Below are positions 18,072 through 26,929 of a stretch of DNA of 64,000 nt, one piece after another (within the stretch, counting starts at the first letter, position 1; the number at the start of each line of letters is the position of its first letter). Below the pieces are notes generated by a model, which was not told where the DNA came from, made no database searches, and saw nothing but the letters and a program-made list of their open reading frames with translations. The stretch lies in assembly GCF_037113525.1 (NCBI RefSeq), contig NZ_CP146963.1, forward strand, positions 4,464,001-4,528,000. The letters are read 5' to 3'. The position numbers and the translations under genes were made by a program. The stretch is from Butyrivibrio fibrisolvens (GTDB taxonomy: Bacteria > Bacillota > Clostridia > Lachnospirales > Lachnospiraceae).

Positions 18072-18290
18072 ATTCCTGAGGCTGGCTGTTCATAAATGAT
18101 TTTCTTGCCTTTGAAAAATATATTAAATTCAAGAGCGTGATAGATGGGATGATATATTCTGTTTGGGATTCATTTGTTTGAGTGTAGCGAGTTTATGAAT
18201 CCCAGAATATATCATTCCAGATATCATGCCTTGAATTTTAGATATTTTTCATGGCAAGAAAATCATTTATGAACAGCCAGCCTCAGGAAT
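18072..18290. repeat. 219-bp long palindromic element, copy A
   Basis: The outer 38 bases at each end are perfect inverted repeats (beginning ATTCCTGAGG, ending CCTCAGGAAT). The inner 60 or so bases of each arm pair imperfectly, and a loop of about 20 bases (TGTTTGAGTGTAGCGAGTTT) sits in the centre. The element fills the gap between the divergent discoidin-like gene and the short-chain dehydrogenase gene. A second copy lies at 40194-40411 with the same core but different, still self-complementary, outer arms. No open frame is carried. It may be a non-autonomous mobile element or a structured RNA/DNA element. The rest of the 520-bp gap (17863-18382) shows nothing else clear. Confidence 0.9.
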
Positions 18291-18382
18291 AGGCGACCTC
18301 CTAGCCCTTTCAAATTACAGATTGCGAACGCGAATTATTTAGGACATAATTAAAAGCATCCATAACATTGAGGTACGTTTAT

Positions 18383-19165
18383 ATGAAGAATATCGCAGTT
18401 ATTACTGGTGCAAGTTCAGGCCTTGGCGCTGAGTTTGCAAAGCAATTGTCTAAAGAAGGATATTATATCCTCTTGGTCGCAAGGCGAAAGGACAGGCTCC
18501 TTGAAATTCAAAAAGAGCTTGTATTTAAAAGCGAAATATTTACCGCTGACCTTTCTGAGAAAAAAGATATAAATAAATTGTGCGATCATATAGAAAATCT
18601 TCTTAGTGAAGATTCTGATAACAAACTGTCTGTTTTTATTAATAATGCAGGTTTTGGCCTTTCCGGAAACTTTACCGACTGCGATGAAAAGCGTGAGATG
18701 GAGATGGTAAATGTCAATATAAAAGCGCTCCATCGTCTGACCAAGCGTATGATTCCTCTTATGGATAAAGAAAGCGGCGGATATATTCTGAATATTGGAT
18801 CATCTGCAGGGCTCCTGCCTGCAGGTCCGTATATGGCGACCTATTATGCAACTAAAGCCTATGTCGTGAGTCTCACAAGAGCTATCGCACATGAGCTTAA
18901 AGTTGAGGGAAGCAGGACTTATATTGGCGTTTTATGCCCGGGACCTGTTAATACAGAATTTAACGATGTAGCAGGAGTAGCTTTTGCCCTTAAAGGAATA
19001 TCTGCGTCAGGCTGCGTATCTTACGCTATCAAAATGATGAAAAAAAGAAAGGTAGTAATAGTACCTACCCTTCGCATGAAGCTTGCATGTTCTTTATCAA
19101 AGCTTGTTCCATCAAATATTCTCATTCCTATGACTGCCCACCAGCAGCATAAAAAGATGGGTTAA
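18383..19165 (+). CDS. short-chain dehydrogenase/reductase
   Basis: 260-aa NAD(P)-dependent oxidoreductase of the classical SDR family. The Rossmann motif TGASSGLG is at residues 8-15, NNAGFG near 88, the catalytic Ser in IGSSAG near 138 and the YYATK catalytic Tyr/Lys pair near 153. The start is ATG 18383, with GAGGT 8 bases upstream; a TTG 15 bases earlier overlaps that site and is rejected. The C-terminus has a hydrophobic/basic tail as in DltE/YdfG-like members. Substrate unknown. It stands alone, between palindromic element copy A and a strong terminator. Confidence 0.9.
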   Translation: MKNIAVITGASSGLGAEFAKQLSKEGYYILLVARRKDRLLEIQKELVFKSEIFTADLSEKKDINKLCDHIENLLSEDSDNKLSVFINNAGFGLSGNFTDCDEKREMEMVNVNIKALHRLTKRMIPLMDKESGGYILNIGSSAGLLPAGPYMATYYATKAYVVSLTRAIAHELKVEGSRTYIGVLCPGPVNTEFNDVAGVAFALKGISASGCVSYAIKMMKKRKVVIVPTLRMKLACSLSKLVPSNILIPMTAHQQHKKMG

Positions 19166-19175
19166 GCAATAAAAT

Positions 19176-19216
19176 ACTTCCCGCACCTTTTTGGTATACG
19201 GGAAGTTATTTTTTTA
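19176..19216 (+). terminator. intrinsic terminator after the SDR gene
   Basis: ACTTCCCG pairs with CGGGAAGT around a 15-base loop and is followed by TATTTTTTT. It reaches the 3' end of rpe on the other strand. Confidence 0.85.
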
Positions 19217-19870
19217 ATGCATCTTACCAAGGAAGTCCTTGATATTGGCCTGAACGTTGCCGTTAAAGATAGCAGATCCTGCTACGATAACATTAGCGCC
19301 TGCTCCGACAACCATTTCAACATTGTCTGACTTTATGCCTCCGTCTACCTCGATATCAAGGTCACGAAGTCCAAGTGTATTTAAGTGATTTCTAAGATCA
19401 CGGATTTTATCTGTTGATGAGGGAATATAATTCTGGCCTCCAAATCCTGGCTCAACGCTCATGATAAGGATCATGTCTACATTTTTAAGATAGGGCTCGA
19501 GAACATCGATAGGTGTTCCGGGCTTTATAGATATTCCGGCTTTTTTGCCATAAGAATGGATAAGTTCGATAACTGCCCATGGATCGGGAGCTGCTTCCTG
19601 ATGGAAGGTTATGATATCTGCTCCGACAGCAGCAAATTCTTTGATATATCTGATAGGATTAGTGATCATGAGATGAACATCAAACACCGCATCTGTAGCG
19701 TCCCTTATACTCTTGATAACGGGAAGACCAAAAGAAATCGAAGGAACGAACACTCCGTCCATAATATCTATATGGAGGTACTGTGCTCCGGCGGTTTTAC
19801 AGTCCGCAATCTGTTTCCCAAGATTTTTGAAATCAGCTGATAAAATAGACGGTGCAAGAATGTTGTTCAT
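19214..19870 (-). CDS. rpe: ribulose-phosphate 3-epimerase
   Basis: Interconverts ribulose-5-phosphate and xylulose-5-phosphate in the pentose phosphate pathway. It is 218 aa, the usual length, once the start is placed at 19870 (MNNILAPSILSADF), where AAAGGA precedes the ATG; the open frame runs 44 codons further upstream without family similarity. Motifs of the TIM barrel are clear: LHIDIMDGVFVP (metal His and Asp), DVHLMI, the Gly-rich SVEPGFGGQ (about 140) and EVDGGI with the catalytic Asp (about 175). It would feed products of the arabinose operon at 41090-48082, though it is not linked to it. Confidence 0.95.
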   Translation of the reverse strand: MNNILAPSILSADFKNLGKQIADCKTAGAQYLHIDIMDGVFVPSISFGLPVIKSIRDATDAVFDVHLMITNPIRYIKEFAAVGADIITFHQEAAPDPWAVIELIHSYGKKAGISIKPGTPIDVLEPYLKNVDMILIMSVEPGFGGQNYIPSSTDKIRDLRNHLNTLGLRDLDIEVDGGIKSDNVEMVVGAGANVIVAGSAIFNGNVQANIKDFLGKMH

Positions 19871-20033
19871 AAAACTAATCCTTTCATTTGCTATATGCCG
19901 ACAAACGTAATTATATGCCATCTTGAATCTAACATTCAAGGACATATATTGATGACTTTTTATTACTTTTTGCTGCTTTTTTGCAAAAAACGAATAGGAC
20001 ACTATCTAATTTAACTTAAATGTTTCGTCAAAA

Positions 20034-20720
20034 TCACTTTAATCCAAGTTTGGCAGATACTTCTTTAAGTCTGTTTTCATACTGGTTCCAGAAAGTTACG
20101 CCTGTTTTATAAGGTTCTACATAGAATATCTGCAGTATATATCTTGCCGTATAGGTCTTTTGAGGATCCGGAACTTTAGAAAGAGCTTCTCCAGTCTTTT
20201 TACAAAAATCATGCCAGGAAACTACAAAATCCTCATATTGTGACAGGTTCTCTATGCCTATCCATTCTCTGAGCTTTACAGGATATCTTGAAGCCTTTGG
20301 TTTTGTACACTCATTAACCTGTAAAAAGTAGTGCATGCCCTTTTCATCATAAAGTCTTCCCATTGGAAAAAGGCGACAGTAACCGGGACGAAAACTATGG
20401 ATTGAACAGCGGTTTTCTTCGTTTAAAAAGGCACATTTTTCCTCTTTTTCAGGATTATCTTCATCATAGGTTATGAGATTTGGAAGGATAAGATTATCAA
20501 CTATTCTTATCTCTATCTCTTTTTCCATCATATCTTCAAAGCTCTTACCAAGACCTTTACATAAATTGTAGATATCATAAGGATCCAGAATTATAGAATC
20601 CCCTGTTATCCTGCAGCAATCACTGCAGCCCATACACTCATTACAGCCCACATTTACAAGATCGTCAGGCTTATATATAAATCCATCTGAAATATCTTCA
20701 AAATTTACATCTCTTATCAT
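20034..20720 (-). CDS. YkgJ-family cysteine cluster protein
   Basis: 228-aa soluble protein with the zinc- or iron-sulphur-type cysteine cluster of the YkgJ/UPF0153 family. Cysteines appear as CNECMGCSDCCR (residues about 26-37), CAFL..NRCSIH (about 95-107) and RPGYCRLFPMG (about 110-120). Biochemical function is unknown. It is monocistronic, upstream of rpe on the same strand with 163 bases between. The ribosome site is weak. Confidence 0.82.
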   Translation of the reverse strand: MIRDVNFEDISDGFIYKPDDLVNVGCNECMGCSDCCRITGDSIILDPYDIYNLCKGLGKSFEDMMEKEIEIRIVDNLILPNLITYDEDNPEKEEKCAFLNEENRCSIHSFRPGYCRLFPMGRLYDEKGMHYFLQVNECTKPKASRYPVKLREWIGIENLSQYEDFVVSWHDFCKKTGEALSKVPDPQKTYTARYILQIFYVEPYKTGVTFWNQYENRLKEVSAKLGLK

Positions 20721-20897
20721 CTTACATAGCCTCTTTCATTATTTCGCTATTATTCATTACAAAAATCTACTTGAGGATAACAATTTAATAAATGCATTAC
20801 AAAAATACCAAATCCTCTTTGTGCCTATTTTTTCTCTGTTTAGAGCCGCCTATTCTCCGAACTTTTCGCCTTTTTTTCTACCATATGCACAAAAGAA

Positions 20898-20926
20898 TAG
20901 ACACCCCTTATATGTTATAATATAAC
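20898..20926 (+). promoter_or_regulatory. promoter of the InlB-repeat/aguA/aguB transcript
   Basis: TAGACA at 20898-20903 and TATAAC at 20921-20926 are separated by 17 bases. Transcription would start near 20933, leaving a leader of about 140 bases before the ATG at 21072. I saw no strong terminator or known riboswitch in that leader. The rest of the 351-bp gap 20721-21071 holds nothing I can name. Confidence 0.55.
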
Positions 20927-21071
20927 CACGTTTCGTCCCATTTACTAGAATTACTTGTTTTTTGTTTGTGTTTGAATTGTCTTGTGTCAGAGAGATACGG
21001 CCCAACAAATATTTCCGATCTCATCTCATATCGATTCATCCAAACTGTAACATGACTTAAGAGGTGAAAGT

Positions 21072-22394
21072 ATGAGAAAAATCTTAGCAGTATTGTCTGT
21101 TATTATTTTAGTTGTCTTTTTTTCTGGAAACAGTACTACAGTCTATGCCGCAGGAAGCTACAAGGTTACCTTTATAGCCAACGGCGGAAGTGGTGAGATG
21201 AGCACCGCAGCCTTTAGTACTACTTCTGTTTCTACACTTCCAGCTAATAAATTTACAAGAACAGGTTACCGCTTCCGCGGATGGAATACCAACAGTAACG
21301 GCACAGGTGTAGGCTATGCCGATCAGGGCAATGTCATGTATACAGGTGTCGATAATCTTAAGCTGTATGCATCATGGGAACCTCAGGTTTACAAGATTTC
21401 TTTTGACGGTAATGGGGCCACATCAGGAAGCATGAATGACCAGCTTATAAGCTATGACCAGAACACTGCTCTTAGAGCTAACGGCTTCACCAAAGATGGC
21501 TACACCTTTGCAGGATGGGTTGATAACAACGGTACTGTATATGCTGACGGTCAGGCAGTTTCTAACCTTCGTAAATGCAACATGCGTTCTACCAAGCTTA
21601 AGACCATAAGCGCTGGTAAGCCAAGTGTATATACAAACTATTCATTTAAGAGCGTTCAGGGTTCAACCGTTTTCACGGAGAATTCTCATAAATACGTTGT
21701 ATTTGCAGCATCTATCAATGATGCAAGCTACTACGCCGGCGACTTGTCTCATTATGAGACCAATCTGGTAAAATACGACCTTACTGCAGGTAAGACAGTA
21801 GCTACCGTTCATAACCTCTGGTTTGATCATGGTAATGCCATGTGCTACAACCCTGGTAACGGACACATTTATATCGCAGAGGGTGGTACTCGTCCCGGAT
21901 ATGCATCCGATATCATGGAAGTCGATTCCAACCTCAACTATGTAGCAACTCATCACATCGAAGGTGTAAGTAATGTTTATGCCATAGCCTACTATAACGG
22001 CGCATATTATGTAATGGGCAAGAACGATTCGGGTAAGGCATGCTTTTTCCTTGTGAATTATAATTTTGAGATTGCCGGATGGAAAGATGTAAGTGCCAAC
22101 TACACTCAGGGCTACTGCATACAGGGAATGGCAGTTGACGGCAACTTCATCTATGCTATAACAGCCTGCTTCGATTCATATAACTGGAAGGGTAATCAGA
22201 AGGTTAACGTATTCACCATGTCAGGTGACTATGCAGGAACATGGTCTATCGATGTATCTAAAGAAGTTGAAGATATAAGTATTGATCCTTCAACAGGTAA
22301 GATTTACATATCAACCAATGAGGGAAGTAAGACCACTGTATATGAAACAGTATTCCCGAATGTAACACTGCATGCATCATGGATCAAGAATTGA
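21072..22394 (+). CDS. secreted protein with two InlB B-repeats and a beta-propeller-like region
   Basis: 440 aa. An N-terminal signal peptide (MRKILAVLSVIILVVFFSG, cleavage near VYAAG at about 28) leads into two Listeria-Bacteroides/InlB B-repeats: residues about 31-105, with a GYRFRGWNTNSNGTG core, and about 106-175, with GYTFAGWVDNNG. The C-terminal 260 residues are beta-rich with spaced Gly/Asp/Tyr motifs (NPGNGHIYIAEGG, VDGNFIYAITACFD, DPSTGKIYISTNEG) that look like propeller blades. No LPXTG sorting signal or hydrophobic C-terminus is seen. AGAGGTGA precedes the start. aguA begins 14 bases after its stop, so a surface protein shares an operon with cytosolic polyamine genes. Confidence 0.8.
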   Translation: MRKILAVLSVIILVVFFSGNSTTVYAAGSYKVTFIANGGSGEMSTAAFSTTSVSTLPANKFTRTGYRFRGWNTNSNGTGVGYADQGNVMYTGVDNLKLYASWEPQVYKISFDGNGATSGSMNDQLISYDQNTALRANGFTKDGYTFAGWVDNNGTVYADGQAVSNLRKCNMRSTKLKTISAGKPSVYTNYSFKSVQGSTVFTENSHKYVVFAASINDASYYAGDLSHYETNLVKYDLTAGKTVATVHNLWFDHGNAMCYNPGNGHIYIAEGGTRPGYASDIMEVDSNLNYVATHHIEGVSNVYAIAYYNGAYYVMGKNDSGKACFFLVNYNFEIAGWKDVSANYTQGYCIQGMAVDGNFIYAITACFDSYNWKGNQKVNVFTMSGDYAGTWSIDVSKEVEDISIDPSTGKIYISTNEGSKTTVYETVFPNVTLHASWIKN

Positions 22395-22408
22395 TTATGG
22401 AGATTAAC

Positions 22409-23572
22409 ATGATCAAGAAATTCACTACAACGCCAAAGACTGACGGCTTCCATATGCCCGGCGAATTTGAAAAACATAAAGGAACTGTAATGATCTGGCC
22501 TGTAAGACCCGGCTCCTGGCCATATGGCGGTAAAGAGGCTCAGAAGGTCTTTACTAAGATAGCCAAAGAAATCGCAAAGCACGAAGTCATGTACATGCTT
22601 ACTGATAAGGAACATGCAGCTGATGCTGCCAAAATGCTTGATGCAGATATCATAGACGCATCAAACGGCGAAACAGCCACTGACACTTCTTTTAAAGAAG
22701 GCGCTTCCAATATACATGTTCTTGTGATCCCTACTGATGACAGCTGGGCAAGAGATGTTGGTCCAACTTTTGTTACTAACAAAAGAGGCAGTATAAGAGG
22801 TATCGACTGGAAATTCAATGCATGGGGCGGCGAGATTGACGGTCTCTACCCTGACTATGAAAATGATAATGCAGCTGCTTCAAAGATATGCGAAGCGCTT
22901 TCTTGCGACGTATACGATGCTCAGGACTTCGTCCTTGAGGGAGGCGCTATCCACTCAGACGGTGAAGGAACAGTTATCGTAACTGAGAGCTGTCTTCTTA
23001 GTAAGGGCCGTAATCCCAAAATGTCCAAAGAGAAACTAACAGATAGACTTTGCAACATGCTTGGAGCAAAAAAAGTTATCTGGATCCCTTATGGCATCTA
23101 TAATGATGAAACCAATGAACATGTGGATAACATATGCGCTTTCACAAAACCAGGTGAAGTTGTTCTTGCATGGACCAATGATACAGAAGATCCCCAGTAC
23201 AAGATGAGCGCAGCTGATCTTCAGGTTCTTATTAGTACTAAGGATGCAAAAGGCAGAAAGCTTAAGATACACAAACTTATGATCCCTAAAGAGCCTGTAT
23301 GCATCAAGGAAGAAGAGCTTGAAGGTTATGAATTTGCAGAAGGCGAAGATACAAGAGAAGTTGGCGAAAGGCTTGCTGCAAGCTATGTAAATTTCTATAT
23401 CTGTAACGGTGCTGTCCTTGTACCTCAGTTTGGGGATGTTAACGACAAGGCTGCAGTGAAAAAGCTTAAAGCTCTTTTCCCAGACAGAGAGATCGTAGGT
23501 ATTCCTGCAAGACAGATAATAGTAGGCGGCGGCAACATCCACTGCATAACACAACAGATACCTGAAAAATAA
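22409..23572 (+). CDS. aguA: agmatine deiminase
   Basis: Converts agmatine to N-carbamoylputrescine and ammonia. It is 387 aa from the ATG at 22409, chosen because TGGAGA precedes it; two earlier in-frame ATGs at 22379 and 22397 overlap the previous gene or its stop. The guanidino-group-modifying fold is evident: MPGEFEKHKGTVMIWP, DDSWARDVGP (Asp/Arg of the substrate pocket), LEGGAIHSDGEGT with the conserved Glu/His, and the catalytic Cys in IVGGGNIHCITQQ near the C-terminus. aguB follows after 41 bases, completing a two-step route from agmatine to putrescine. Confidence 0.95.
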   Translation: MIKKFTTTPKTDGFHMPGEFEKHKGTVMIWPVRPGSWPYGGKEAQKVFTKIAKEIAKHEVMYMLTDKEHAADAAKMLDADIIDASNGETATDTSFKEGASNIHVLVIPTDDSWARDVGPTFVTNKRGSIRGIDWKFNAWGGEIDGLYPDYENDNAAASKICEALSCDVYDAQDFVLEGGAIHSDGEGTVIVTESCLLSKGRNPKMSKEKLTDRLCNMLGAKKVIWIPYGIYNDETNEHVDNICAFTKPGEVVLAWTNDTEDPQYKMSAADLQVLISTKDAKGRKLKIHKLMIPKEPVCIKEEELEGYEFAEGEDTREVGERLAASYVNFYICNGAVLVPQFGDVNDKAAVKKLKALFPDREIVGIPARQIIVGGGNIHCITQQIPEK

Positions 23573-23613
23573 GGTTGGAGACAATTAATATCACCATTCT
23601 TTGAGAGGTCAAA

Positions 23614-24477
23614 ATGAGAAATATAACAATTGCTACATGTCAGATGCAGATGAGCTCTAACGTTAATGAAAATATTGCAAAAGCAGACAAGCTGGTTCGC
23701 GAAGCTGCAGAGAAAGGTGCTAACGTAATCCTTCTTCCTGAGCTTTTCGAGCGTCCGTATTTCTGCCAGGAGCGCAGATACGATTACTACGAGTATGCTA
23801 CTCCCCTTGAAAGTAACCCTGCTGTTAATCACTTTAAGAAAGTAGCTAAGGAACTCGGCGTAGCAATGCCTATAAGTTTTTATGAAAAGGACGTAACTGT
23901 CCTTTATAACTCTATCGCTATGATCGATGCTGATGGAAGTATACTTGGAGTATACAGAAAGACTCATATTCCGGATGATCATTTCTATCAGGAGAAGTTC
24001 TATTTCACTCCAGGGAACACCGGATTCAAAGTCTGGGATACTAAATTTGGAAAAATAGGAGTAGGCATCTGCTGGGATCAGTGGTTCCCGGAAGCTGCCA
24101 GAAGCATGGCTCTTATGGGAGCTGAAATACTTCTGTATCCAACAGCCATTGGTTCAGAGCCCGTTCTTGAAACAGACTCCATGCCTCACTGGCGCCGCTG
24201 CATGCAGGGTCATTCCGGATCAAATCTTATGCCCGTTGCAGCAGCAAACCGCATTGGAACAGAATCCGTAACACCTTGTATGGAGAATAATAATCAGTCT
24301 TCTTCACTTAAGTTCTATGGTTCATCTTTTATAACAGATGGAACCGGCGCTATAATCGCTGATGGATCAAGAGATAAGGAAGAAGTTCTTACAGCGACTT
24401 TCGATCTTGATGAGCTTTATGAAATGCGAATGAGCTGGGGAGTATTTAGGGATAGAAGGCCTGAATGCTACAGATAA
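23614..24477 (+). CDS. aguB: N-carbamoylputrescine amidase
   Basis: Hydrolyses N-carbamoylputrescine to putrescine, CO2 and ammonia. 287 aa, nitrilase (carbon-nitrogen hydrolase) family. The Glu-Lys-Cys triad is visible: Glu in LLPELFE (about 43), Lys in YRKTHIPDD (about 115) and Cys in GVGICWDQWFPEAAR (about 152). GAGAGGT lies before the ATG. Together with aguA it forms the agmatine route; a strong terminator follows at 24535. Within the family the WDQWFPE pattern is characteristic of AguB-type members. Confidence 0.95.
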   Translation: MRNITIATCQMQMSSNVNENIAKADKLVREAAEKGANVILLPELFERPYFCQERRYDYYEYATPLESNPAVNHFKKVAKELGVAMPISFYEKDVTVLYNSIAMIDADGSILGVYRKTHIPDDHFYQEKFYFTPGNTGFKVWDTKFGKIGVGICWDQWFPEAARSMALMGAEILLYPTAIGSEPVLETDSMPHWRRCMQGHSGSNLMPVAAANRIGTESVTPCMENNNQSSSLKFYGSSFITDGTGAIIADGSRDKEEVLTATFDLDELYEMRMSWGVFRDRRPECYR

Positions 24478-24534
24478 TAGCTATCCACCACCTAAAGGTG
24501 ATGGACTTGTAACTACAAAATGTATAAAACAAAT

Positions 24535-24577
24535 ACCCGCATAACATGCATCTGATCATGTTACGCGGGTGTTTTTA
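24535..24577 (+). terminator. intrinsic terminator after aguB
   Basis: ACCCGCATAACATG pairs with CATGTTACGCGGGT (one mismatch) around an 8-base loop, followed by GTTTTTAT. Confidence 0.9.
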
Positions 24578-24659
24578 TAAATAATATACATTTTCAAATC
24601 ATAGATTCAAAATTCAAAAACTGATACTCTACTAATAATTCATATTTCAAATTTAGCAG

Positions 24660-25478
24660 TTACGAATTAATGCTTCTCTCATATGCAAACATATACTGCT
24701 GCATTATGCCGCCATAAGGACGATATGCCTCAATCGGAAAGTCATTCGGGTAATATCTGTCCCTTATCTTATTCATCCAAACATCTATTGGGAACGAATC
24801 CAGCCTATTAAAGCCAAAAAGCATGGTGCAGTTTGCAACCTTCTTACCAACTCCATACAGTGAGCACAGACTGTCAAAAAGCTTATCATCACTAAGCTCT
24901 TTCCATTTATCAAGATCTACTGCTCCATCTGCCACGGCATGCGCTGCCTTATAAATATATGCTGCGCGGTAGCCAAGACTGCAGGCAGATAGGTCACTTT
25001 CAGATAATGCGGCAAGTTCTTTTGGCGTCGGGAATGCATAGAGCTTCTCTCCGTCTATTTCACCTATAACCTTGCCTGCTGCCTTACAGATTTTCTCTAC
25101 AGATGCCTTGATCGCCGGGATATTTTTCCTTTGAGATATGATGAACGTAATGAGCGTCTCCCATGGATCCTGCTTTATTATACGAATTCCATCGCATATG
25201 GAGGCGGCCCTTTTAAGATACTCATCATCTTCCGGAATTCTTTCGATTATTTTCCCATAGTCTGTACCAAGGTCAAAATAATCCTTCCAGATATTGTCAA
25301 AGTCACTGTCTGAGCAGTCCATGGTTACAGACCCTGTCTCCAGATCCTGCTCTATATTAAGGATCTTACCAAATGCGACTATCCTGTATTTATAATCTGA
25401 TATTCTGTTCCACCTGAAGCACTGTCCACTGTCTGCGATCTGCTCAAGGTCGAACTGTGATGGGGTAATAGTTTTCAT
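24660..25478 (-). CDS. 8-oxoguanine DNA glycosylase (OGG1-type)
   Basis: 272-aa base-excision repair enzyme that removes oxidised guanine and nicks the abasic site. The OGG N-terminal domain is recognisable (SGQCFRWNRISDYKYRIVAF). The helix-hairpin-helix is at about residues 200-225 (LCSLYGVGKKVANCTMLFGF), containing the catalytic Lys, and is followed by the conserved Asp in DSFPIDVW. The start is ATG 25478 with TTGGAG upstream; the ATG 12 bases earlier has no site. It lies 64 bases downstream of nspC on the same strand, with a hairpin between. Confidence 0.88.
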   Translation of the reverse strand: MKTITPSQFDLEQIADSGQCFRWNRISDYKYRIVAFGKILNIEQDLETGSVTMDCSDSDFDNIWKDYFDLGTDYGKIIERIPEDDEYLKRAASICDGIRIIKQDPWETLITFIISQRKNIPAIKASVEKICKAAGKVIGEIDGEKLYAFPTPKELAALSESDLSACSLGYRAAYIYKAAHAVADGAVDLDKWKELSDDKLFDSLCSLYGVGKKVANCTMLFGFNRLDSFPIDVWMNKIRDRYYPNDFPIEAYRPYGGIMQQYMFAYERSINS

Positions 25479-25503
25479 CCAAAGCTCCAATTATTCTTTA
25501 ATA

Positions 25504-25534
25504 AGCAGCTGAAAACGTCATATTTTCAGCTGCT
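25504..25534 (-). terminator. perfect 12-bp hairpin between nspC and the glycosylase gene
   Basis: AGCAGCTGAAAA pairs perfectly with TTTTCAGCTGCT around a 7-base loop. Only TTATT follows on the minus strand, so it is a weak terminator or processing stem. Confidence 0.6.
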
Positions 25535-25542
25535 GTTATTTA

Positions 25543-26736
25543 TTACGATAATCTCATTTTAAAATCTTCATAGCCAAACTTCTTGATAAGTCTTACATCG
25601 CCCTTTTCATCCATGGCACATATTGATGGCAGGCACATTCCGTTAAAAGTGTTGTTCTTGACCATGGAATAGATAGCCATGTCTTCAAATATAAGCCTGT
25701 CTCCAACATGGATCTCTTTGTCAAAAGAATAATCGCCTATGATATCACCTGCAAGACATGTACAGGATGATAGTCTATAAGTATATTTCTTCTCATCCGG
25801 TTTACCTGAGTCCCTAAGCGGCGGACGATATGGCATCTCAAGTACGTCAGGCATATGGCATGCCGCAGAAGCATCAAGTACCAGTATCTTAAGGTCATTA
25901 TCAACTATATCAAGAACCTCTGTTACAAGGTATCCTGCATTTAAAGCTATTGCTTCGCCAGGCTCAAGGTAAACTTCCACGTTATATTTTTCTTTTATAC
26001 TCTTAACGCAGCCAATAAGCTTTTCAATATCATAGTCAGCACGGGTAATGTGATGGCCACCTCCCATGTTGAGCCACTTGATCTGAGGAAGAGATAAGTA
26101 CTTACCAAACTTCTCTTCTACAGCCTTAAGCGTAGTCTCAAGGTCGTCGCTGTTCTGCTCGCAAAGGGTATGGAAATGAAGTCCGTCAACATATTTAAAT
26201 ACGTCTCCGTACTCCTCAAGGCCTTTTTCAAATGCTGAAAGTGTGATTCCAAGTCTTGACCCTTTCGCGCAAGGATCATAGATGGCATCTTCCTGAGTTG
26301 AACACTCGGGGTTTATGCGAAGGCCTATTCCAGTATATGAAGGCTCATTAGCGCTTTTAGATCTACTTTCTTGATCTTTATGGATATCAGCTACGATCTT
26401 TCCATATTTACCAAGCTGAGCAAAAGAGTTAAAGATAACATGATCACATATATCTGCTATCTCTTCTATTTCATCAGGTTTATATGCAGGTGAAAAAACG
26501 TGATTCTCAAGCCCCATTTCTTCATGCCCCAGTCTTGCTTCAAAAAGGCCACTTGCAGTAGCGCCAGATAAATATTCTTTTATAAGAGGATATTCACAAA
26601 ATGCAGAAAAAGCTTTCTGCGCAAGAAGGATGTGACATCCTGCTTTTTCTCTAACATCCTTAAGAATTGTCAGATTATCCTTTAATTTCTTTTCATCAAT
26701 TATATAAGAGGGAGTTGGTACATTATTAAAATCCAT
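25543..26736 (-). CDS. nspC: carboxynorspermidine/carboxyspermidine decarboxylase
   Basis: PLP-dependent decarboxylase making spermidine (or norspermidine) from its carboxy form. 397 aa, alanine-racemase-fold family. The PLP Lys is in LLAQKAFSAF (about residue 41); other motifs are HFHTLCEQ, the phosphate-binding LNMGGGHHITR (about 230) and YLEPGEAIAL (about 278); the second-subunit Asp/Cys region is ASAACHMPDVLEMPYRPP. The partner carboxynorspermidine dehydrogenase is not in this window. The gene faces away from the riboswitch-controlled chemoreceptor and lies near aguA/aguB, which make the putrescine this route uses. Confidence 0.93.
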   Translation of the reverse strand: MDFNNVPTPSYIIDEKKLKDNLTILKDVREKAGCHILLAQKAFSAFCEYPLIKEYLSGATASGLFEARLGHEEMGLENHVFSPAYKPDEIEEIADICDHVIFNSFAQLGKYGKIVADIHKDQESRSKSANEPSYTGIGLRINPECSTQEDAIYDPCAKGSRLGITLSAFEKGLEEYGDVFKYVDGLHFHTLCEQNSDDLETTLKAVEEKFGKYLSLPQIKWLNMGGGHHITRADYDIEKLIGCVKSIKEKYNVEVYLEPGEAIALNAGYLVTEVLDIVDNDLKILVLDASAACHMPDVLEMPYRPPLRDSGKPDEKKYTYRLSSCTCLAGDIIGDYSFDKEIHVGDRLIFEDMAIYSMVKNNTFNGMCLPSICAMDEKGDVRLIKKFGYEDFKMRLS

Positions 26737-26929
26737 GGTTAACCTCGTATTTTAGTCTATTTACGTCAAAAAACCTTACCCCATATTATAACATGAGTTC
26801 CTTAATATATTTAGAAATCCTTGTTTTCAACCTGTTTGCATTTATGTTATATAGTGTATCAAAACGCTTTTATCTATTTTTTCCAAACGCATTACCAATT
26901 ACCTGTATTCTTTTTGTAGATTATTTATA

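Noticed and set aside
18368..18382. Upstream TTG start for the short-chain dehydrogenase
   Set aside because: The TTG overlaps the GAGGT ribosome site that serves ATG 18383.
19871..20002. N-terminal extension of ribulose-phosphate epimerase
   Set aside because: The extra 44 residues have no family match and lack a ribosome site; AAAGGA precedes ATG 19870.
22379..22408. Earlier aguA start codons overlapping the InlB-repeat gene
   Set aside because: Neither has a ribosome site; TGGAGA fits ATG 22409 and family alignments start near there.
24480..24505. CCACCACC/GGTGATGG stem as the aguB terminator
   Set aside because: It lacks a U-run; the hairpin at 24535-24577 is far stronger.
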